Assembly (NCBI GenBank): GCA_009777095.1
Contig: WRMN01000001.1
Coordinates: 1 to 64,000 of the forward strand
DNA: 64,000 nt
Direction: 5' to 3'
Source of the DNA: Bacteroidales bacterium
GTDB taxonomy: Bacteria > Bacteroidota > Bacteroidia > Bacteroidales > UBA932
This document shows positions 27,203 to 37,629 of the stretch, in pieces (position 1 is the stretch's first letter; every line of letters begins with the position of its first letter). Position numbers and translations under genes: made by a program. The notes under the pieces are model-generated. The model saw only the letters and a list, made by a program, of their open reading frames with translations, was not told where the DNA came from and did not search any database.

Positions 27203-28282
27203 TTAATCGTAGGCCTCCATTGTTTTTTTGAAGAAAATATCATAAGAAAGAAATTCTTCACAATAATGCTTTGCATTTGCTCCTATATGCTGCCGCTTTT
27301 GCTCGTCATTCAACAGTTCCACCAAGGCTTGTTCCACTTCGGCAACAGTGGGATTGACTAATATTCCAGTTTCACCATTTTTAACAAATTCGGACTGAGC
27401 TCCTGTATTACTTGTAATAGTGGGCACGCCCGCTCTCATAAATTGCAATATCGACAAGCCAAACGATTCTACACAGAGCGAAGGAAGAACGGCAATAGTC
27501 ATTTTTTCCATAAAATTTGCAGGATTATTCAAAAAACCCATCAAAAACAACTTGCTGTCCAACTGTTTTTCTTTAATTAACGTATGTAAATGGTGTTCAT
27601 AGTCTTTATCTCCGCTGCCCGCCAATAAGAAAGCCACATTTTTTTCGATAAATTTCTCCGCTACTTCTATTAACAGTTCCACTCCTTTAAAATCAACAAG
27701 GCGTCCCACGTAACCTATCAGCATACATTGCTCGTCCAGACCTAATTGCTTACGGTAGTCTATATCGCCGCCTGCGGCTAAAGAAGGAGCAATGCTATTA
27801 TGAATAATCGGCGTTTTAATATCGGGGAGCGAAATATGCGTAGAAAACTTTTCTTTTGCCAATTTCGACACAAAAATAAGTTTGTGAATTTTCCTGTATA
27901 ACCAACAGTACAAAAAATTAGCCTTGCCTTTTCTTACCAAATGCCTTGTCATAACCACCCTTGGGCGTTTAGCCGCAGGGATTGACAAAGCGGCAAAAAC
28001 AGCTATAAAGGCATCTTGAAATTGATTGACATGCACAACATCTATCTTATGTTGGCTGATAATTTTTCTGAAATGATAAATTGAACAGGGATTAAAACGG
28101 CTTCTGTGCTTTATTACAAAATGAGAACAGGCAAGTTGACTTACTTTTTCTTCTATGCCTGTACTCGGTGCGGATAATACCGCTACTTTATGCCCGCAGG
28201 TAATTTGCCTTTGCGCTAAATCATAAACATACTGCTCGCCGCCGCCCCATTCCGCTTGCGCCATGATATGCAGTACGTTCAT
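27203..28282 (-). CDS. Family 4 glycosyltransferase
   Basis: 359 residues. N-terminal Rossmann half begins MNVLHIMAQAEWGGGEQYV, with the acceptor-side glycine loop. C-terminal half shows GYVGRLVDFKGVELLIE and the donor-site ESFGLSILQFMRAGVPTI, close to the EX7E motif, as in retaining GT4 enzymes. Probably adds sugars to lipopolysaccharide or capsule. It converges with the LTA-synthase-like gene (10 bp gap) and lies 22 bp downstream of rho on the same strand. Confidence 0.9.
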   Translation of the reverse strand: MNVLHIMAQAEWGGGEQYVYDLAQRQITCGHKVAVLSAPSTGIEEKVSQLACSHFVIKHRSRFNPCSIYHFRKIISQHKIDVVHVNQFQDAFIAVFAALSIPAAKRPRVVMTRHLVRKGKANFLYCWLYRKIHKLIFVSKLAKEKFSTHISLPDIKTPIIHNSIAPSLAAGGDIDYRKQLGLDEQCMLIGYVGRLVDFKGVELLIEVAEKFIEKNVAFLLAGSGDKDYEHHLHTLIKEKQLDSKLFLMGFLNNPANFMEKMTIAVLPSLCVESFGLSILQFMRAGVPTITSNTGAQSEFVKNGETGILVNPTVAEVEQALVELLNDEQKRQHIGANAKHYCEEFLSYDIFFKKTMEAYD

Positions 28283-28304
28283 AAGAAATTTGGTTTAGCC
28301 TTTT

Positions 28305-30047
28305 CTAATCTTTGTCCATTGACAACAAGAACTCATCGTTGCTGACGGTACGCAGCATACGGTCTTTCATAAATTCCATGGCTTCTACTGAGTTCATATC
28401 AGTGAGGTAGTTGCGTAGTATCCATATACGGTTCAACTTGTCTTTTTCTACCAATAAATCATCGCGGCGGGTGCTGCTGAGCGTAACGTCAATAGCAGGG
28501 AAGATGCGTTTGTTCGACAATTTGCGGTCGAGCTGCAACTCCATATTGCCCGTGCCTTTAAATTCTTCAAAGATTACTTCGTCCATCTTAGAGCCTGTGT
28601 CGGTCAATGCTGTGGCAAGAATAGTAAGAGAGCCGCCGCCTTCAATGTTGCGGGCGGCGCCGAAGAAACGTTTCGGTTTGTGCAGGGCATTAGCGTCCAC
28701 GCCGCCGCTCAACACCTTTCCTGAGGCGGGTTGTACGGTGTTAAACGCGCGGGCTAAACGTGTAATGGAGTCTAAGAGAATAACCACATCATGACCGCAC
28801 TCTACCAATCGTTTTGCTTTTTCAAGCACGATATTAGCCACTTTCACATGGCGGTCGGCCGGTTCGTCGAAGGTAGAAGCTACCACTTCTGCGCGCACGC
28901 TGCGGGCCATGTCGGTAACTTCTTCGGGACGCTCGTCAATGAGAAGTACAATCATATATACTTCAGGGTGATTATCGGCTATGGCATTGGCAATTTCTTT
29001 AAGCAGAATAGTTTTTCCTGTTTTTGGTTGCGCCACAATAAGCCCACGCTGTCCCTTTCCGATAGGGGTAAACATATCCACAACACGAGTCTCTAATTTA
29101 TTGTGTCCGTTGCCTGTAATTTCAAATTTTTCGGTGGGGAAAAGCGGAGTGAGGAAATCAAAGGGCACACGGTCGCGAATATATGCAGGCGTACGGCCGT
29201 TAATATGCTCTACCTGTACTAAAGGCAGGTACTTTTCGCCTTCGCGCGGAGGGCGGATATTTCCTGTTACCAAGTCCCCTGTTTTGAGGCCGAACAGTTT
29301 GATTTGCGACTGTGAAACATACACATCATCGGGTGAGCTCAGGTAATTATAGTCCGACGATCGGAGGAAGCCATATCCTTCAGGCATTAATTCCAAAACG
29401 CCTGTAGCCTCAACCGTTCCTTCAAATTCTAAAGGCTTTTCTACCGTAGTTGGAGCGGGAGTTGGGGCAGGAGTTGGGAGCTCATTATTGTCTTGAATAT
29501 CAGGGGTATTGCTGTTAGCGCTTTCCTTATTGCTCTCGCCAGGGAAAAGCGTCTTTTCCTGCTGTTGTTTTCTCTTTGTCCGCTGTTTTTGCTGCCGTGG
29601 AGCAGGGGTTTCAGGTGTAACCGCCGCGGCTTCATCGGTAGTTGGCGTAACAGTCGGAATAGCAACCAAATCAGCATTTTCTGCTTGTTTTTCAGTCTCT
29701 TTCTCTATCGGTTTTTCGGTTTTACGTTTCCGACCGCGCTTCTTTTTCTCCGGTTGCGCTTGTTCCGAAGTCGGCTCCGACGGCGGTGCCTGTACCTGAG
29801 GAGCAGGTTCAGTCGGTTTTACGGCTGCAACGATTTCGACAGGCGGCTTGGCTTCCGGAACAATACGTTCGCGCCGCTTTTTCTTTTTCGGAGCAGATTG
29901 AGGTACGCCTTGAATGGCTTGTTCATCAATAATTCTGTAAATTAACGTCTCTTTTTCAAGGGCATTAATTTTCTTTAATTTCAAACCTTCGGCAATGGAG
30001 CGCAACTCCTCTATGCTCTTTTTGGTCAGTTCTAAAATGTCGTACAT
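28305..30047 (-). CDS. rho: Transcription termination factor Rho
   Basis: 580 residues from the ATG at 30047. The upstream frame to 30158 lies within and before the promoter and is excluded. N-terminal helical Rho_N domain (1-40), then a Lys/Pro/Glu-rich disordered insert (about 45-190), then the cold-shock RNA-binding domain ([15 protein letters not shown]), then the RecA-like motor with Walker A QPKTGKT and Walker [11 protein letters not shown]. Rho ends untranslated transcripts. The insert is typical of Bacteroidota Rho and in some species promotes phase separation. Confidence 0.97.
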   Translation of the reverse strand: MYDILELTKKSIEELRSIAEGLKLKKINALEKETLIYRIIDEQAIQGVPQSAPKKKKRRERIVPEAKPPVEIVAAVKPTEPAPQVQAPPSEPTSEQAQPEKKKRGRKRKTEKPIEKETEKQAENADLVAIPTVTPTTDEAAAVTPETPAPRQQKQRTKRKQQQEKTLFPGESNKESANSNTPDIQDNNELPTPAPTPAPTTVEKPLEFEGTVEATGVLELMPEGYGFLRSSDYNYLSSPDDVYVSQSQIKLFGLKTGDLVTGNIRPPREGEKYLPLVQVEHINGRTPAYIRDRVPFDFLTPLFPTEKFEITGNGHNKLETRVVDMFTPIGKGQRGLIVAQPKTGKTILLKEIANAIADNHPEVYMIVLLIDERPEEVTDMARSVRAEVVASTFDEPADRHVKVANIVLEKAKRLVECGHDVVILLDSITRLARAFNTVQPASGKVLSGGVDANALHKPKRFFGAARNIEGGGSLTILATALTDTGSKMDEVIFEEFKGTGNMELQLDRKLSNKRIFPAIDVTLSSTRRDDLLVEKDKLNRIWILRNYLTDMNSVEAMEFMKDRMLRTVSNDEFLLSMDKD

Positions 30048-30128
30048 AATAATATGTTTAACTAAAAAATATTGGAGAGTGGAAAATAGGTCTATTAGGA
30101 ATATGTGATCTTTGATGAAAAGAAGATG

Positions 30129-30159
30129 CAAATGTACAACAATATTTTTAATCTGCAAA
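30129..30159 (-). promoter_or_regulatory. rho promoter
   Basis: On the minus strand TTTG (30159-30156), 19-bp spacer, TACATTTG (30136-30129). Transcription near 30122 gives a 75-nt leader and decides against the longer frame. A plus-strand TATCTTTG at 30179-30186 probably serves rpe. Confidence 0.78.
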
Positions 30160-30207
30160 TTTTATAAAAAAAAATGTTTATCTTTGTAGTATACATTTTT
30201 GTTATTT

Positions 30208-30918
30208 ATGGATAGATTACTGTCAGTTTCAATGTTATCTGCTAATTTTGGACGATTGGACGATAGCGTAGATATGGTAAATGAAAGTGTAGCCGACTGG
30301 TTTCATTTGGATATCATGGACGGGGTATTTGTACCTAATATTTCTTTTGGAATTCCTGTTATTCAGGCTATTGCAAAAAAAGCGATAAAGCCTTTGGACG
30401 TGCATTTGATGATTGTTGACCCCGACCGTTATATAGAGGCCTTCAAAGAAGTCGGCGCACACTTGTTAAGCATTCATTATGAGGCGTGTACACATCTTCA
30501 TCGAAGTCTGCACCGTATTAAAGCATTAGGCATGAAAGCGGGAGTGGTCTTAAATCCCCATACCTCGGTAGAAGTTTTAAGCGATATTATACAAGAGACT
30601 GATTTTGTATTGCTTATGTCTGTAAATCCGGGTTTTGGCGGACAAAGTTTCATAGAAAACACCTACAATAAGATTACACGTTTAAAAGAAATGATTGTAA
30701 AGGCTGGCAGTACGACCTTAATAGAGATAGACGGCGGTGTAAGTCAGCAAAATGCGGACCGTCTTTATGCCGCCGGAGCAGATATTTTAGTGGCAGGAAA
30801 CGCCATTTTTGCCACAGGCGACCCCTTGCAGAATATAAAACAGTTCAAAGTTCAAACGTTATTGCAGGAACAGGTTGCTTCGTGCCTCGCAATGACAACG
30901 AAGCAATCAACTTTATAA
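30208..30918 (+). CDS. rpe: Ribulose-phosphate 3-epimerase
   Basis: 236 residues from ATG 30208. It interconverts ribulose 5-phosphate and xylulose 5-phosphate in the pentose phosphate pathway. TIM-barrel motifs: [41 protein letters not shown] and [12 protein letters not shown], with the metal-binding His and Asp residues in place. The natural end is near [14 protein letters not shown]; the last two dozen residues ([16 protein letters not shown]) are translated from a dispersed repeat, an acquired tail. pgi follows 22 bp downstream, a carbohydrate pair. Confidence 0.96.
   Translation: MDRLLSVSMLSANFGRLDDSVDMVNESVADWFHLDIMDGVFVPNISFGIPVIQAIAKKAIKPLDVHLMIVDPDRYIEAFKEVGAHLLSIHYEACTHLHRSLHRIKALGMKAGVVLNPHTSVEVLSDIIQETDFVLLMSVNPGFGGQSFIENTYNKITRLKEMIVKAGSTTLIEIDGGVSQQNADRLYAAGADILVAGNAIFATGDPLQNIKQFKVQTLLQEQVASCLAMTTKQSTL
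30857..30907. repeat. Dispersed repeat, compound copy fused to rpe
   Basis: A plus-strand arm CGTTATTGCAGG and a reverse arm TTGCTTCGTGCCTCGCAATGAC, then GAAGCAATC. It lies inside the reading frame at the 3' end of rpe, preceded by the AGTTCAAAGTTCAAA spacer unit. Confidence 0.85.
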
Positions 30919-30940
30919 ACTTTATAACTTTTTAACCTCA

Positions 30941-32269
30941 ATGAATATCAATTTAAAATCAGCGTTACCATTTATTAAGGAGCAGGAATTTGCCGATTGG
31001 CAGCATAAGGCATTGCAGGCCTTGTCCGAATTGGAAGGACGAGGCGGAAAGGGGAATGAATTTTTAGGCTGGCTTAATTTGCCCTCTTCTATTACGGCAG
31101 ATGAAATCAATGCTTTGAAAATTACAGCCCAAAATCTGTCGAAAGGAATTGAAATAGTAGTGGTTATCGGCATTGGCGGCTCTTATTTGGGCGCAAAGGC
31201 CGTAATTGATGCTTTGTCGCATAGCTTCAATGCCTTGTTGCCTGCGCGTAAAAGTCCTTTAGTAGTATTTGCGGGACAAAATATCAGCGAAGATTATCAT
31301 GCCGAATTGTTGGAAATATTGCGTGAAAAATCGGCAGCCTGTATTGTGATTTCCAAATCGGGAACTACAACTGAGCCTGCTATAGCCTTCCGTTTAATTA
31401 AACAGCATTTCGAAGAAAAATATGGTAAAGCCGAAACGAAGCACCGTATCGTAGCAATTACTGATGCTGCCAAAGGAGCCCTGCGTACCTTGGCTGTGCA
31501 GGAAGGCTATCAAACCTTTGTGATCCCCGATGATGTGGGCGGACGTTTCTCGGTGCTCACGCCGGTGGGACTGCTGCCAATTGCCGTGGCAGGATTTGAT
31601 ATTGCAGCGTTGATTAAAGGAGCAGTGGAAATGGAAGAATGTACGGCTAAGTCGGAGGCCTCAAATCCTGCGGTGCAATATGCAGCAATGCGTAGCGCAC
31701 TTTATCATGGCAATAAAAAAATAGAAGTTTTGGTTAATTATAATCCTAAATTGCATTTTATTACCGAATGGTGGAAGCAATTGTATGGCGAAAGTGAAGG
31801 AAAAGAACACAAGGGTATTTTTCCTGCAGGGGTTGATTTTACTTCCGATTTACATTCTATGGGACAATACCTGCAGGAAGGCGAACGTGTTTTGTTTGAA
31901 ACCGTACTCAGTGTGAAACAAGAACAGCATACGCTGACTATCCCGAAAGATGAACAGGACCTTGATCAGCTGAACTTCTTGTCGGGTCGCCGTTTAAGTG
32001 AGTGTAATAAGATGGCCGAATTAGGAACCTTGTTGGCGCACGTAGATGGCGGAGTTCCTAATATTCATATAGAAATACCGACTATTAATGAGCATAGTTT
32101 GGGCGCGCTCTTGTATTTCTTTGAAAAGGCTTGCGGCATCAGCGGCTACATGCTCGGTGTTAATCCCTTTGACCAGCCGGGAGTGGAAGCCTACAAGAAG
32201 AATATGTTTGCCTTGCTGAACAAACCCGGCTTTGAACAAGAAGGTGCGGAATTGCGGAAGCGGCTGTAA
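30941..32269 (+). CDS. pgi: Glucose-6-phosphate isomerase
   Basis: 442 residues, the shorter form typical of Bacteroidota and Firmicutes. It interconverts glucose 6-phosphate and fructose 6-phosphate. Visible: [13 protein letters not shown] (phosphate loop), [16 protein letters not shown] (sugar-phosphate SIS motif), the catalytic Glu region [11 protein letters not shown], and [14 protein letters not shown] with the catalytic Lys near the C-terminus. Follows rpe by 22 bp. Confidence 0.97.
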   Translation: MNINLKSALPFIKEQEFADWQHKALQALSELEGRGGKGNEFLGWLNLPSSITADEINALKITAQNLSKGIEIVVVIGIGGSYLGAKAVIDALSHSFNALLPARKSPLVVFAGQNISEDYHAELLEILREKSAACIVISKSGTTTEPAIAFRLIKQHFEEKYGKAETKHRIVAITDAAKGALRTLAVQEGYQTFVIPDDVGGRFSVLTPVGLLPIAVAGFDIAALIKGAVEMEECTAKSEASNPAVQYAAMRSALYHGNKKIEVLVNYNPKLHFITEWWKQLYGESEGKEHKGIFPAGVDFTSDLHSMGQYLQEGERVLFETVLSVKQEQHTLTIPKDEQDLDQLNFLSGRRLSECNKMAELGTLLAHVDGGVPNIHIEIPTINEHSLGALLYFFEKACGISGYMLGVNPFDQPGVEAYKKNMFALLNKPGFEQEGAELRKRL

Positions 32270-32301
32270 TAATGAATTTTAATTTAATACTTTAATATTT
32301 T

Positions 32302-33813
32302 ATGGAACGACGAGATTTTCTTAAAACATGCGGCGTAACCGTTGCCGGAGCAGTGTTATTGCCCCACCTGCTGGGGTCATGCGACTCCGGTGCAAAAGAA
32401 GGCGTAGCATTGATGCTTTCACATTTCGGTGTGACGGAAAATGACCTTAAAAAAATAATGGCCGCAGCCCTCGAAAATGGTGGCGATTATGTTGACTTAT
32501 TTTTTGAACACACCTTCGGCAATTCTCTCTCTTTGCGCGATGGAGCTGTAAATCGCGCCTCGTCTGCTATTGACTTTGGCATGGGCGTGCGTGTGATAGT
32601 GGGCGACCAAACAGGTTATGCCTACGTTGAAAATATTACGATGGCCGAAATGCTGAAAGCTGCCCGTACAGCCTCGCGCATTGCCTCAAGCGGTCAAAAA
32701 ACAACAAGTGTTAACATCAGCGAAAAAATATTTCCCAACTACTATCCTATTGTAAATTCATGGGAAGATGTATCGGTAAAAGATAAAGCGCCGTACGTGC
32801 AGAAACTCAACGACCGTTGTTTTGCCTTGGATAAACGCACCAGCAAAGTAACCGTTTCGCAGTCCGACACTACCTCCTACATTCTGTTTTGCAATTCCGA
32901 GGGCGTGCTGTGCCACGACTATCGCCCAATGGTAACTTTGTCGGCCTTCTGTATTATGGAAGATAATGGAAAGATAGAGAATTTCCATTCTGCCCGATCG
33001 TTCCGCAAAGGTGTGGAATTTCTTACCGACGATGTGGTAGAAGTGATTGCACGGGAAGCGGTGGAAGGAGCTGCCCGTATGTTTACAGCGGTGAAACCGA
33101 AAGGCGGTGAAATGCCGGTAGTAATGGCGGCCGGCGGCTCCGGTATTTTACTGCACGAAGCCATAGGCCATGCTTTTGAGGCCGACTTCAACCGTAAAAA
33201 TATTTCTATCTTCTCCGACCTGTTGAATAAACAAATCTGCGATACGCACATTAACATTGTTGACGATGGCACCATTGCCGGCAATCGCGGCTCTACCAAC
33301 TTTGATGATGAGGGTACCGCCAGCCAGAAAACCTATATCGTAACCAATGGCGTGCTTACAAGTTATCTGCACGATCGTATCAGTGCGAAACATTATGGCA
33401 TTGCTTCTACCGGTAACGGAAGGCGCGAATCGTTCCGTCATACGCCTATGCCGCGTATGCGTTGTACTTATATGGAAAATGGAAATTTTGACGAGCAGGA
33501 AATTATTGCCGATGTGAAAAAAGGCATCTATGCTGCAAACTTTACCAACGGACAAGTTCAGATTGGCGCCGGCGATTTTACCTTCTTTGTTAAATCGGGC
33601 TACCTGATAGAAAACGGCAAACTCACTCAACCCATCAAAGACATTAATATCATAGGCAACGGGCCTAAGGCGCTTGCGGATATCAGCATGGTTGGCCGCA
33701 ATCTGAAATTAGACGATAGCACCTGGACCTGCGGCAAAGATGGACAGGGAATGCCCGTAACGCAAGGACTTCCATCGGTATTGGTAAAGAAACTTACCGT
33801 CGGCGGAGAATAA
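32302..33813 (+). CDS. tldD: TldD-family metalloprotease with export signal
   Basis: 503 residues. TldD/TldE proteases process or degrade peptides and unfolded proteins. The zinc motif HEAIGH (about 285-290) with downstream GNRGSTNFDDEGT and Cys in MRCTYMENG is intact. Unusually, the N-terminus is a twin-arginine-like signal (ERRDFLKTCGVTVAGA) ending in a lipobox-like LLGSC, so the protein is predicted to leave the cytoplasm. The partner gene follows 40 bp downstream. E. coli TldD is cytosolic, so the compartment is the open question. Confidence 0.93.
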   Translation: MERRDFLKTCGVTVAGAVLLPHLLGSCDSGAKEGVALMLSHFGVTENDLKKIMAAALENGGDYVDLFFEHTFGNSLSLRDGAVNRASSAIDFGMGVRVIVGDQTGYAYVENITMAEMLKAARTASRIASSGQKTTSVNISEKIFPNYYPIVNSWEDVSVKDKAPYVQKLNDRCFALDKRTSKVTVSQSDTTSYILFCNSEGVLCHDYRPMVTLSAFCIMEDNGKIENFHSARSFRKGVEFLTDDVVEVIAREAVEGAARMFTAVKPKGGEMPVVMAAGGSGILLHEAIGHAFEADFNRKNISIFSDLLNKQICDTHINIVDDGTIAGNRGSTNFDDEGTASQKTYIVTNGVLTSYLHDRISAKHYGIASTGNGRRESFRHTPMPRMRCTYMENGNFDEQEIIADVKKGIYAANFTNGQVQIGAGDFTFFVKSGYLIENGKLTQPIKDINIIGNGPKALADISMVGRNLKLDDSTWTCGKDGQGMPVTQGLPSVLVKKLTVGGE

Positions 33814-33853
33814 AATTCTTATTTTACATCACATATCTAAATATTAACAACTC

Positions 33854-35173
33854 ATGATATCTCAAAAACATAAAGAACTTGCGCAACAAATGATGGAATT
33901 TGCCCGCAAGAATGGCTGTTCGGCCAGCCGTATAAGGATTGATGCCGGCACTGAAACCACTTTCGAATACCGCGATGAGCAACTTGAAAAATTACAGCAA
34001 GCCTCAGAAAACAGATTTTCTATCGACCTGTTTGTTGATGACCGCTATGGTTCTTATTCTTCCAATAGAATGGAGAAAAAAGAATTGGAAAAGTTTATTC
34101 AGAATGCTATTGAGTCCACGCGTTATTTAGCCGCCGATGATTGCCGTACCTTGCCTAACTCCGATTTGTATTACAAAGGGAATGACGCTCCGGACACCTG
34201 TTTCGATAAAACAATTGATAATTTGCAGCCCGATGAGAAACTACAATTAGCGAAGGCTACCGTAGAAGAAGTCTATAAAACCGATCCGCATATTATTTCC
34301 GTATCGGCAGGCTACAGCGATTCCTCTAACTTCAATTACCTCATCGACAGTAATGGTTTTGAAGGCGAAAAAGCACAAACTTACTTTGGTCTTAGCGCCA
34401 GCATATCGCTTAAAGGAGACGGCGATGCACGGCCTGAATCGTGGTGGTACGATGCCTCGCTGTTTTGGAACGAACTGCAAAAAACAGGTATCGGCAAGAA
34501 AGCGCTGGAACGTGCATTACGCAAGCTGGGACAGGAAAAAATAAAATCGGGCAACTATACCATGGTGGTCGATAATATGAACGCAGCTAATCTTCTTTCT
34601 CCTATTATCTCTGCGCTTAACGGTAATTCGCTGCAACAAAAAAATTCATTTCTGATAGATAAAATCGGCAAAAAAATTGCCGCCGAAAAACTCACGCTCA
34701 TTGATGATCCGCACATTCCGCAAGCCATGGGCAGCCGTTGGTACGACTATGAAGGTGTGGCCACTAAAAAACGCGCAGTGATTGAAAACGGTATATTGCG
34801 CACTTATTATATTGATACCTACAACGCCAATAAAATGAAGGTGGAACCAACCATTAGCGGCGCTTCCATTCTTACCTTCAACCAAGGCACTAAAGATTTG
34901 GACGGCTTGATTGGCGATGTAAAAAAAGGCATATTGGTTACAGGCTTCAATGGCGGTAACAGCAATAGCAGTACCGGCGATTTCTCCTTTGGCATAGAAG
35001 GGTTCCTGATAGAGAACGGCCAGTTGGTCAAACCTGTTTCCGAAATGAACATTACCGGCAACATGCTTAGCTTATGGGAATACTTGGCGGCAGTGGGCAA
35101 TGATGTCCGCACAACTTCCTCATGGCGTACTCCCTCGTTGGTGTTTGAGAAAGTTGCATTTAGCGGATTGTAA
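33854..35173 (+). CDS. tldE: TldE/PmbA-family protein
   Basis: 439 residues, non-metal partner of TldD. It lacks HEAxGH but shares the fold: GIGKKALERALRKLGQEKI before the central domain, and GNSNSSTGDFSFGIEGFLIENG near the C-terminus, typical of PmbA/TldE. The N-terminus is charged, with no signal peptide, in contrast to the adjacent TldD. In known systems the two form a heterodimer that cleaves peptides threaded into a closed cavity. Confidence 0.93.
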   Translation: MISQKHKELAQQMMEFARKNGCSASRIRIDAGTETTFEYRDEQLEKLQQASENRFSIDLFVDDRYGSYSSNRMEKKELEKFIQNAIESTRYLAADDCRTLPNSDLYYKGNDAPDTCFDKTIDNLQPDEKLQLAKATVEEVYKTDPHIISVSAGYSDSSNFNYLIDSNGFEGEKAQTYFGLSASISLKGDGDARPESWWYDASLFWNELQKTGIGKKALERALRKLGQEKIKSGNYTMVVDNMNAANLLSPIISALNGNSLQQKNSFLIDKIGKKIAAEKLTLIDDPHIPQAMGSRWYDYEGVATKKRAVIENGILRTYYIDTYNANKMKVEPTISGASILTFNQGTKDLDGLIGDVKKGILVTGFNGGNSNSSTGDFSFGIEGFLIENGQLVKPVSEMNITGNMLSLWEYLAAVGNDVRTTSSWRTPSLVFEKVAFSGL

Positions 35174-35263
35174 ATAAATGAATTGCTATAACTATTTCAG
35201 GAACCTTAACGACCATAGAGGTGACAAAGGCTCTTGAAATCATCAGTTTCCTGTTAATGATGC

Positions 35264-35293
35264 TTGCTTAGTAGAAAAATTTGTGTACCTTTG
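35264..35293 (+). promoter_or_regulatory. Promoter of the TPR/HTH regulator gene
   Basis: TTG (35264-35266), 19-bp spacer, TACCTTTG (35286-35293). The start near 35300 lies 32 nt before the ATG at 35332 and rules out the longer frame opening at 35281. Confidence 0.75.
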
Positions 35294-35331
35294 CAGATAA
35301 TTTTTACCACTTTAAATTATCTCCAGGACCT

Positions 35332-37017
35332 ATGGTAATACGTTTTTTTGCTTTTGCAAGTTTTGTATTATTATTTACTGCTTGCAATCACCACACTGAA
35401 CAGCGTTTGGCACGTGAGGCGATAGTCGGCGCTGAGGCTATTATGGAACAGCAGGCTGATAGCGCCTTACATCTTTTACAATCCATTCCGGAACATAGGG
35501 TGTTATCGGAAGACTTGCAAATGCGCTACCGGTTACGCTTGTTGCAAGCTAAGGATAAATGTGATCGGGATATTACGGCCGACACCACAGAGGTAGAAGT
35601 CTTGCATTATTTTGAGCAGCAAAAAGATTGGGCGCATGCTGCCTTGGCGGCCTTTTACTGTGCACGGGCATGGCAGGAAGGCAAAAATAATCCGCAAGCA
35701 ATGAAAATGTATTTAATTGCTGAAACTTATGCCGGTTATACTAATGATAATAAACTAAAGGGCATGATACAGTATAACATAGGCATACTGTATTATAAAC
35801 AATTAGTCTTTCAAAAGTCCATAATAGCTTATAAGAAGGCTGATAATTATTTTCGACAAACAGATAGTCTTCTATATCGACATATAGTTTGTAATTATCA
35901 AGCTATTAGCAGTTACTATATTGCACAAAAGCAATTAGATAGCGCCTTGTATTATAATGACAGAGGGTTAAGTGTAGCACAATCTCATCAGGATTCTACG
36001 CTATTATCTGCTGCTTATCAAGCTCGTGCTATTATTTACAGGGAAAAGGGAGAGCTGTTGAAGGCAAAAGAATCTTTGGACAAGGTCTTTCTATATTCTC
36101 CGAATGAATGCTATAAATCGCAATTATGTATTACATTAATAAAATTTTTTAAAGAAACACAGCAAATTGATTCGGCTGTTTTTTATGCTCAAAAATCATT
36201 GCAACTATTTGATAGTTTGCCTAATAGTGAAAATTTACGAGCTATTGTTTATTATTTACTTTCCGGTATAGCGCAGGAACAGAAAAAATACAAGGAGGCC
36301 CTGGCTTATTATGTACAGTATAGGGATATCAATATACAAATTTATCAGGAGACTCAGGAACGTTCTATCATAGGCTTGCAGGAAAAGTATGAGTTAGCTA
36401 TGGTCAAAAATGCCCACCAGCAATTATCAATTAAAAATCAGCAAAAAACACGCTTATTGTTATGGTTGTTTATAGCGCTGATCTTAATAGGTTTTGCCTT
36501 TTATTACTACCATACGCGAAAGAAAACAGTCTTATTGGAGGTTAAGCAGCAATTGGCACAGTTGAAAATTATGGCGGCTAATTATGACGACAAGGATAAA
36601 ACTTTGAAAAGTATGCTGATGCGAAGTTTTGATATGGCTAAGAAACTCAGTCTTTTAGAGGTAACGCTTAACCAAGAGGAGAAAAAACATGGAGCGAAAT
36701 TATTACGCCGGTTTAAAGAAATTATTTACGATACTCCGGACGGTAATTATTGGCAACGTCTTTATCCTACTATTAATCACTATTATAATGGCCGATTGAA
36801 TCTTTTAAAACAACGTTATCCTTCTTTGGACGAAACGGAATTTAAGGTTTGTTGCTTGAGTTTGGCTGATTTTAGAAACGATGAAATGGCTATTTTTATG
36901 GATTGCTCGGAGAGTACTGTTCGGGCGAAAAAAACAAGTATTCGGAAGAAAATTGGTATTACTCAAGGTGGAGATTTGGCCCAATATTTAGCGCAATATT
37001 TGTTAGACAGCCGCTAA
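35332..37017 (+). CDS. TPR lipoprotein regulator with C-terminal HTH
   Basis: 561 residues from ATG 35332. A lipobox LFTAC (Cys near 17) or a signal-anchor opens it, followed by six or so TPR-like repeats (about 30-350), one membrane helix (about 373-393, LLLWLFIALILIGFAFYYY), a coiled coil, and a cytoplasmic LuxR-type helix-turn-helix at the end (EFKVCCLSLADFRNDEMAIF, then STVRAKKTSIRKK). This plan is common in Bacteroidales: an envelope sensor whose inner end binds DNA. The target may be the DUF3244 gene just downstream. Confidence 0.82.
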   Translation: MVIRFFAFASFVLLFTACNHHTEQRLAREAIVGAEAIMEQQADSALHLLQSIPEHRVLSEDLQMRYRLRLLQAKDKCDRDITADTTEVEVLHYFEQQKDWAHAALAAFYCARAWQEGKNNPQAMKMYLIAETYAGYTNDNKLKGMIQYNIGILYYKQLVFQKSIIAYKKADNYFRQTDSLLYRHIVCNYQAISSYYIAQKQLDSALYYNDRGLSVAQSHQDSTLLSAAYQARAIIYREKGELLKAKESLDKVFLYSPNECYKSQLCITLIKFFKETQQIDSAVFYAQKSLQLFDSLPNSENLRAIVYYLLSGIAQEQKKYKEALAYYVQYRDINIQIYQETQERSIIGLQEKYELAMVKNAHQQLSIKNQQKTRLLLWLFIALILIGFAFYYYHTRKKTVLLEVKQQLAQLKIMAANYDDKDKTLKSMLMRSFDMAKKLSLLEVTLNQEEKKHGAKLLRRFKEIIYDTPDGNYWQRLYPTINHYYNGRLNLLKQRYPSLDETEFKVCCLSLADFRNDEMAIFMDCSESTVRAKKTSIRKKIGITQGGDLAQYLAQYLLDSR

Positions 37018-37154
37018 ATATGCGCTAATTTTTTATATTAAATAATTTATTATTAATAGTTTAACATTTTAAAATGCGCTAACAGGGCGCTAAGTACTTG
37101 TTTTTAGTTTTTTTTGCCCTTAGCTTTACAGCCTAAACCTTAAAAAACAAACGT

Positions 37155-37511
37155 ATGATGAAAAAATTTTTATTTAGCTTACTGATGTCCTTGCTTGTTG
37201 CAGGGGCTATTGCTCAGGTTGAGGACCACCTTCTTTTAGTTGGTGAAATGCCTATAGGTCCCATGAAGAGTCCTACTTCGATAATTGCTGTACAGAGCGA
37301 TGGGCAGGTAGCAATTTCTTTTGTTTATAACATTGGCTTCGTGGACATTTCTGTTAAAGATGCCCAAGAGAATGTTGTTTCCCATGAAGTAGTTGATACA
37401 GGGCTTACGCCGACAGTAGTAATCAATACCAGTTCATGGCCTTCCGGCGACTATGTGCTTGTAATAATATGGGATAAAAATAAACGGATAACAGGAGAAT
37501 TTACCTTGTAA
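37155..37511 (+). CDS. DUF3244-type small exported protein
   Basis: 118 residues with signal peptide ending GAIAQ (about 21). The mature part is a single small beta-sandwich with the DUF3244 ending: SSWPSGDYVLVIIWDKNKRITGEF. DUF3244 proteins are short secreted or periplasmic Bacteroidales proteins of unknown function. The gene follows a TPR/HTH regulator, and three GCGCTAA heptamers lie in the spacer (37022, 37076 and 37087). Confidence 0.8.
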   Translation: MMKKFLFSLLMSLLVAGAIAQVEDHLLLVGEMPIGPMKSPTSIIAVQSDGQVAISFVYNIGFVDISVKDAQENVVSHEVVDTGLTPTVVINTSSWPSGDYVLVIIWDKNKRITGEFTL

Positions 37512-37629
37512 TGTAACGACGGGATGGGTTTTTATGCAGGGCTAGCCCCCCTGCTAACGGGAAGATAACATTCTATTGATTATCCACTGTTGATAAACGG
37601 TTTTCAATCATAAATCATCAATAATCAAT

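Noticed and set aside
30048-30158. N-terminal extension of Rho
   Set aside because: A consensus promoter lies inside it, so the extension would not be transcribed.
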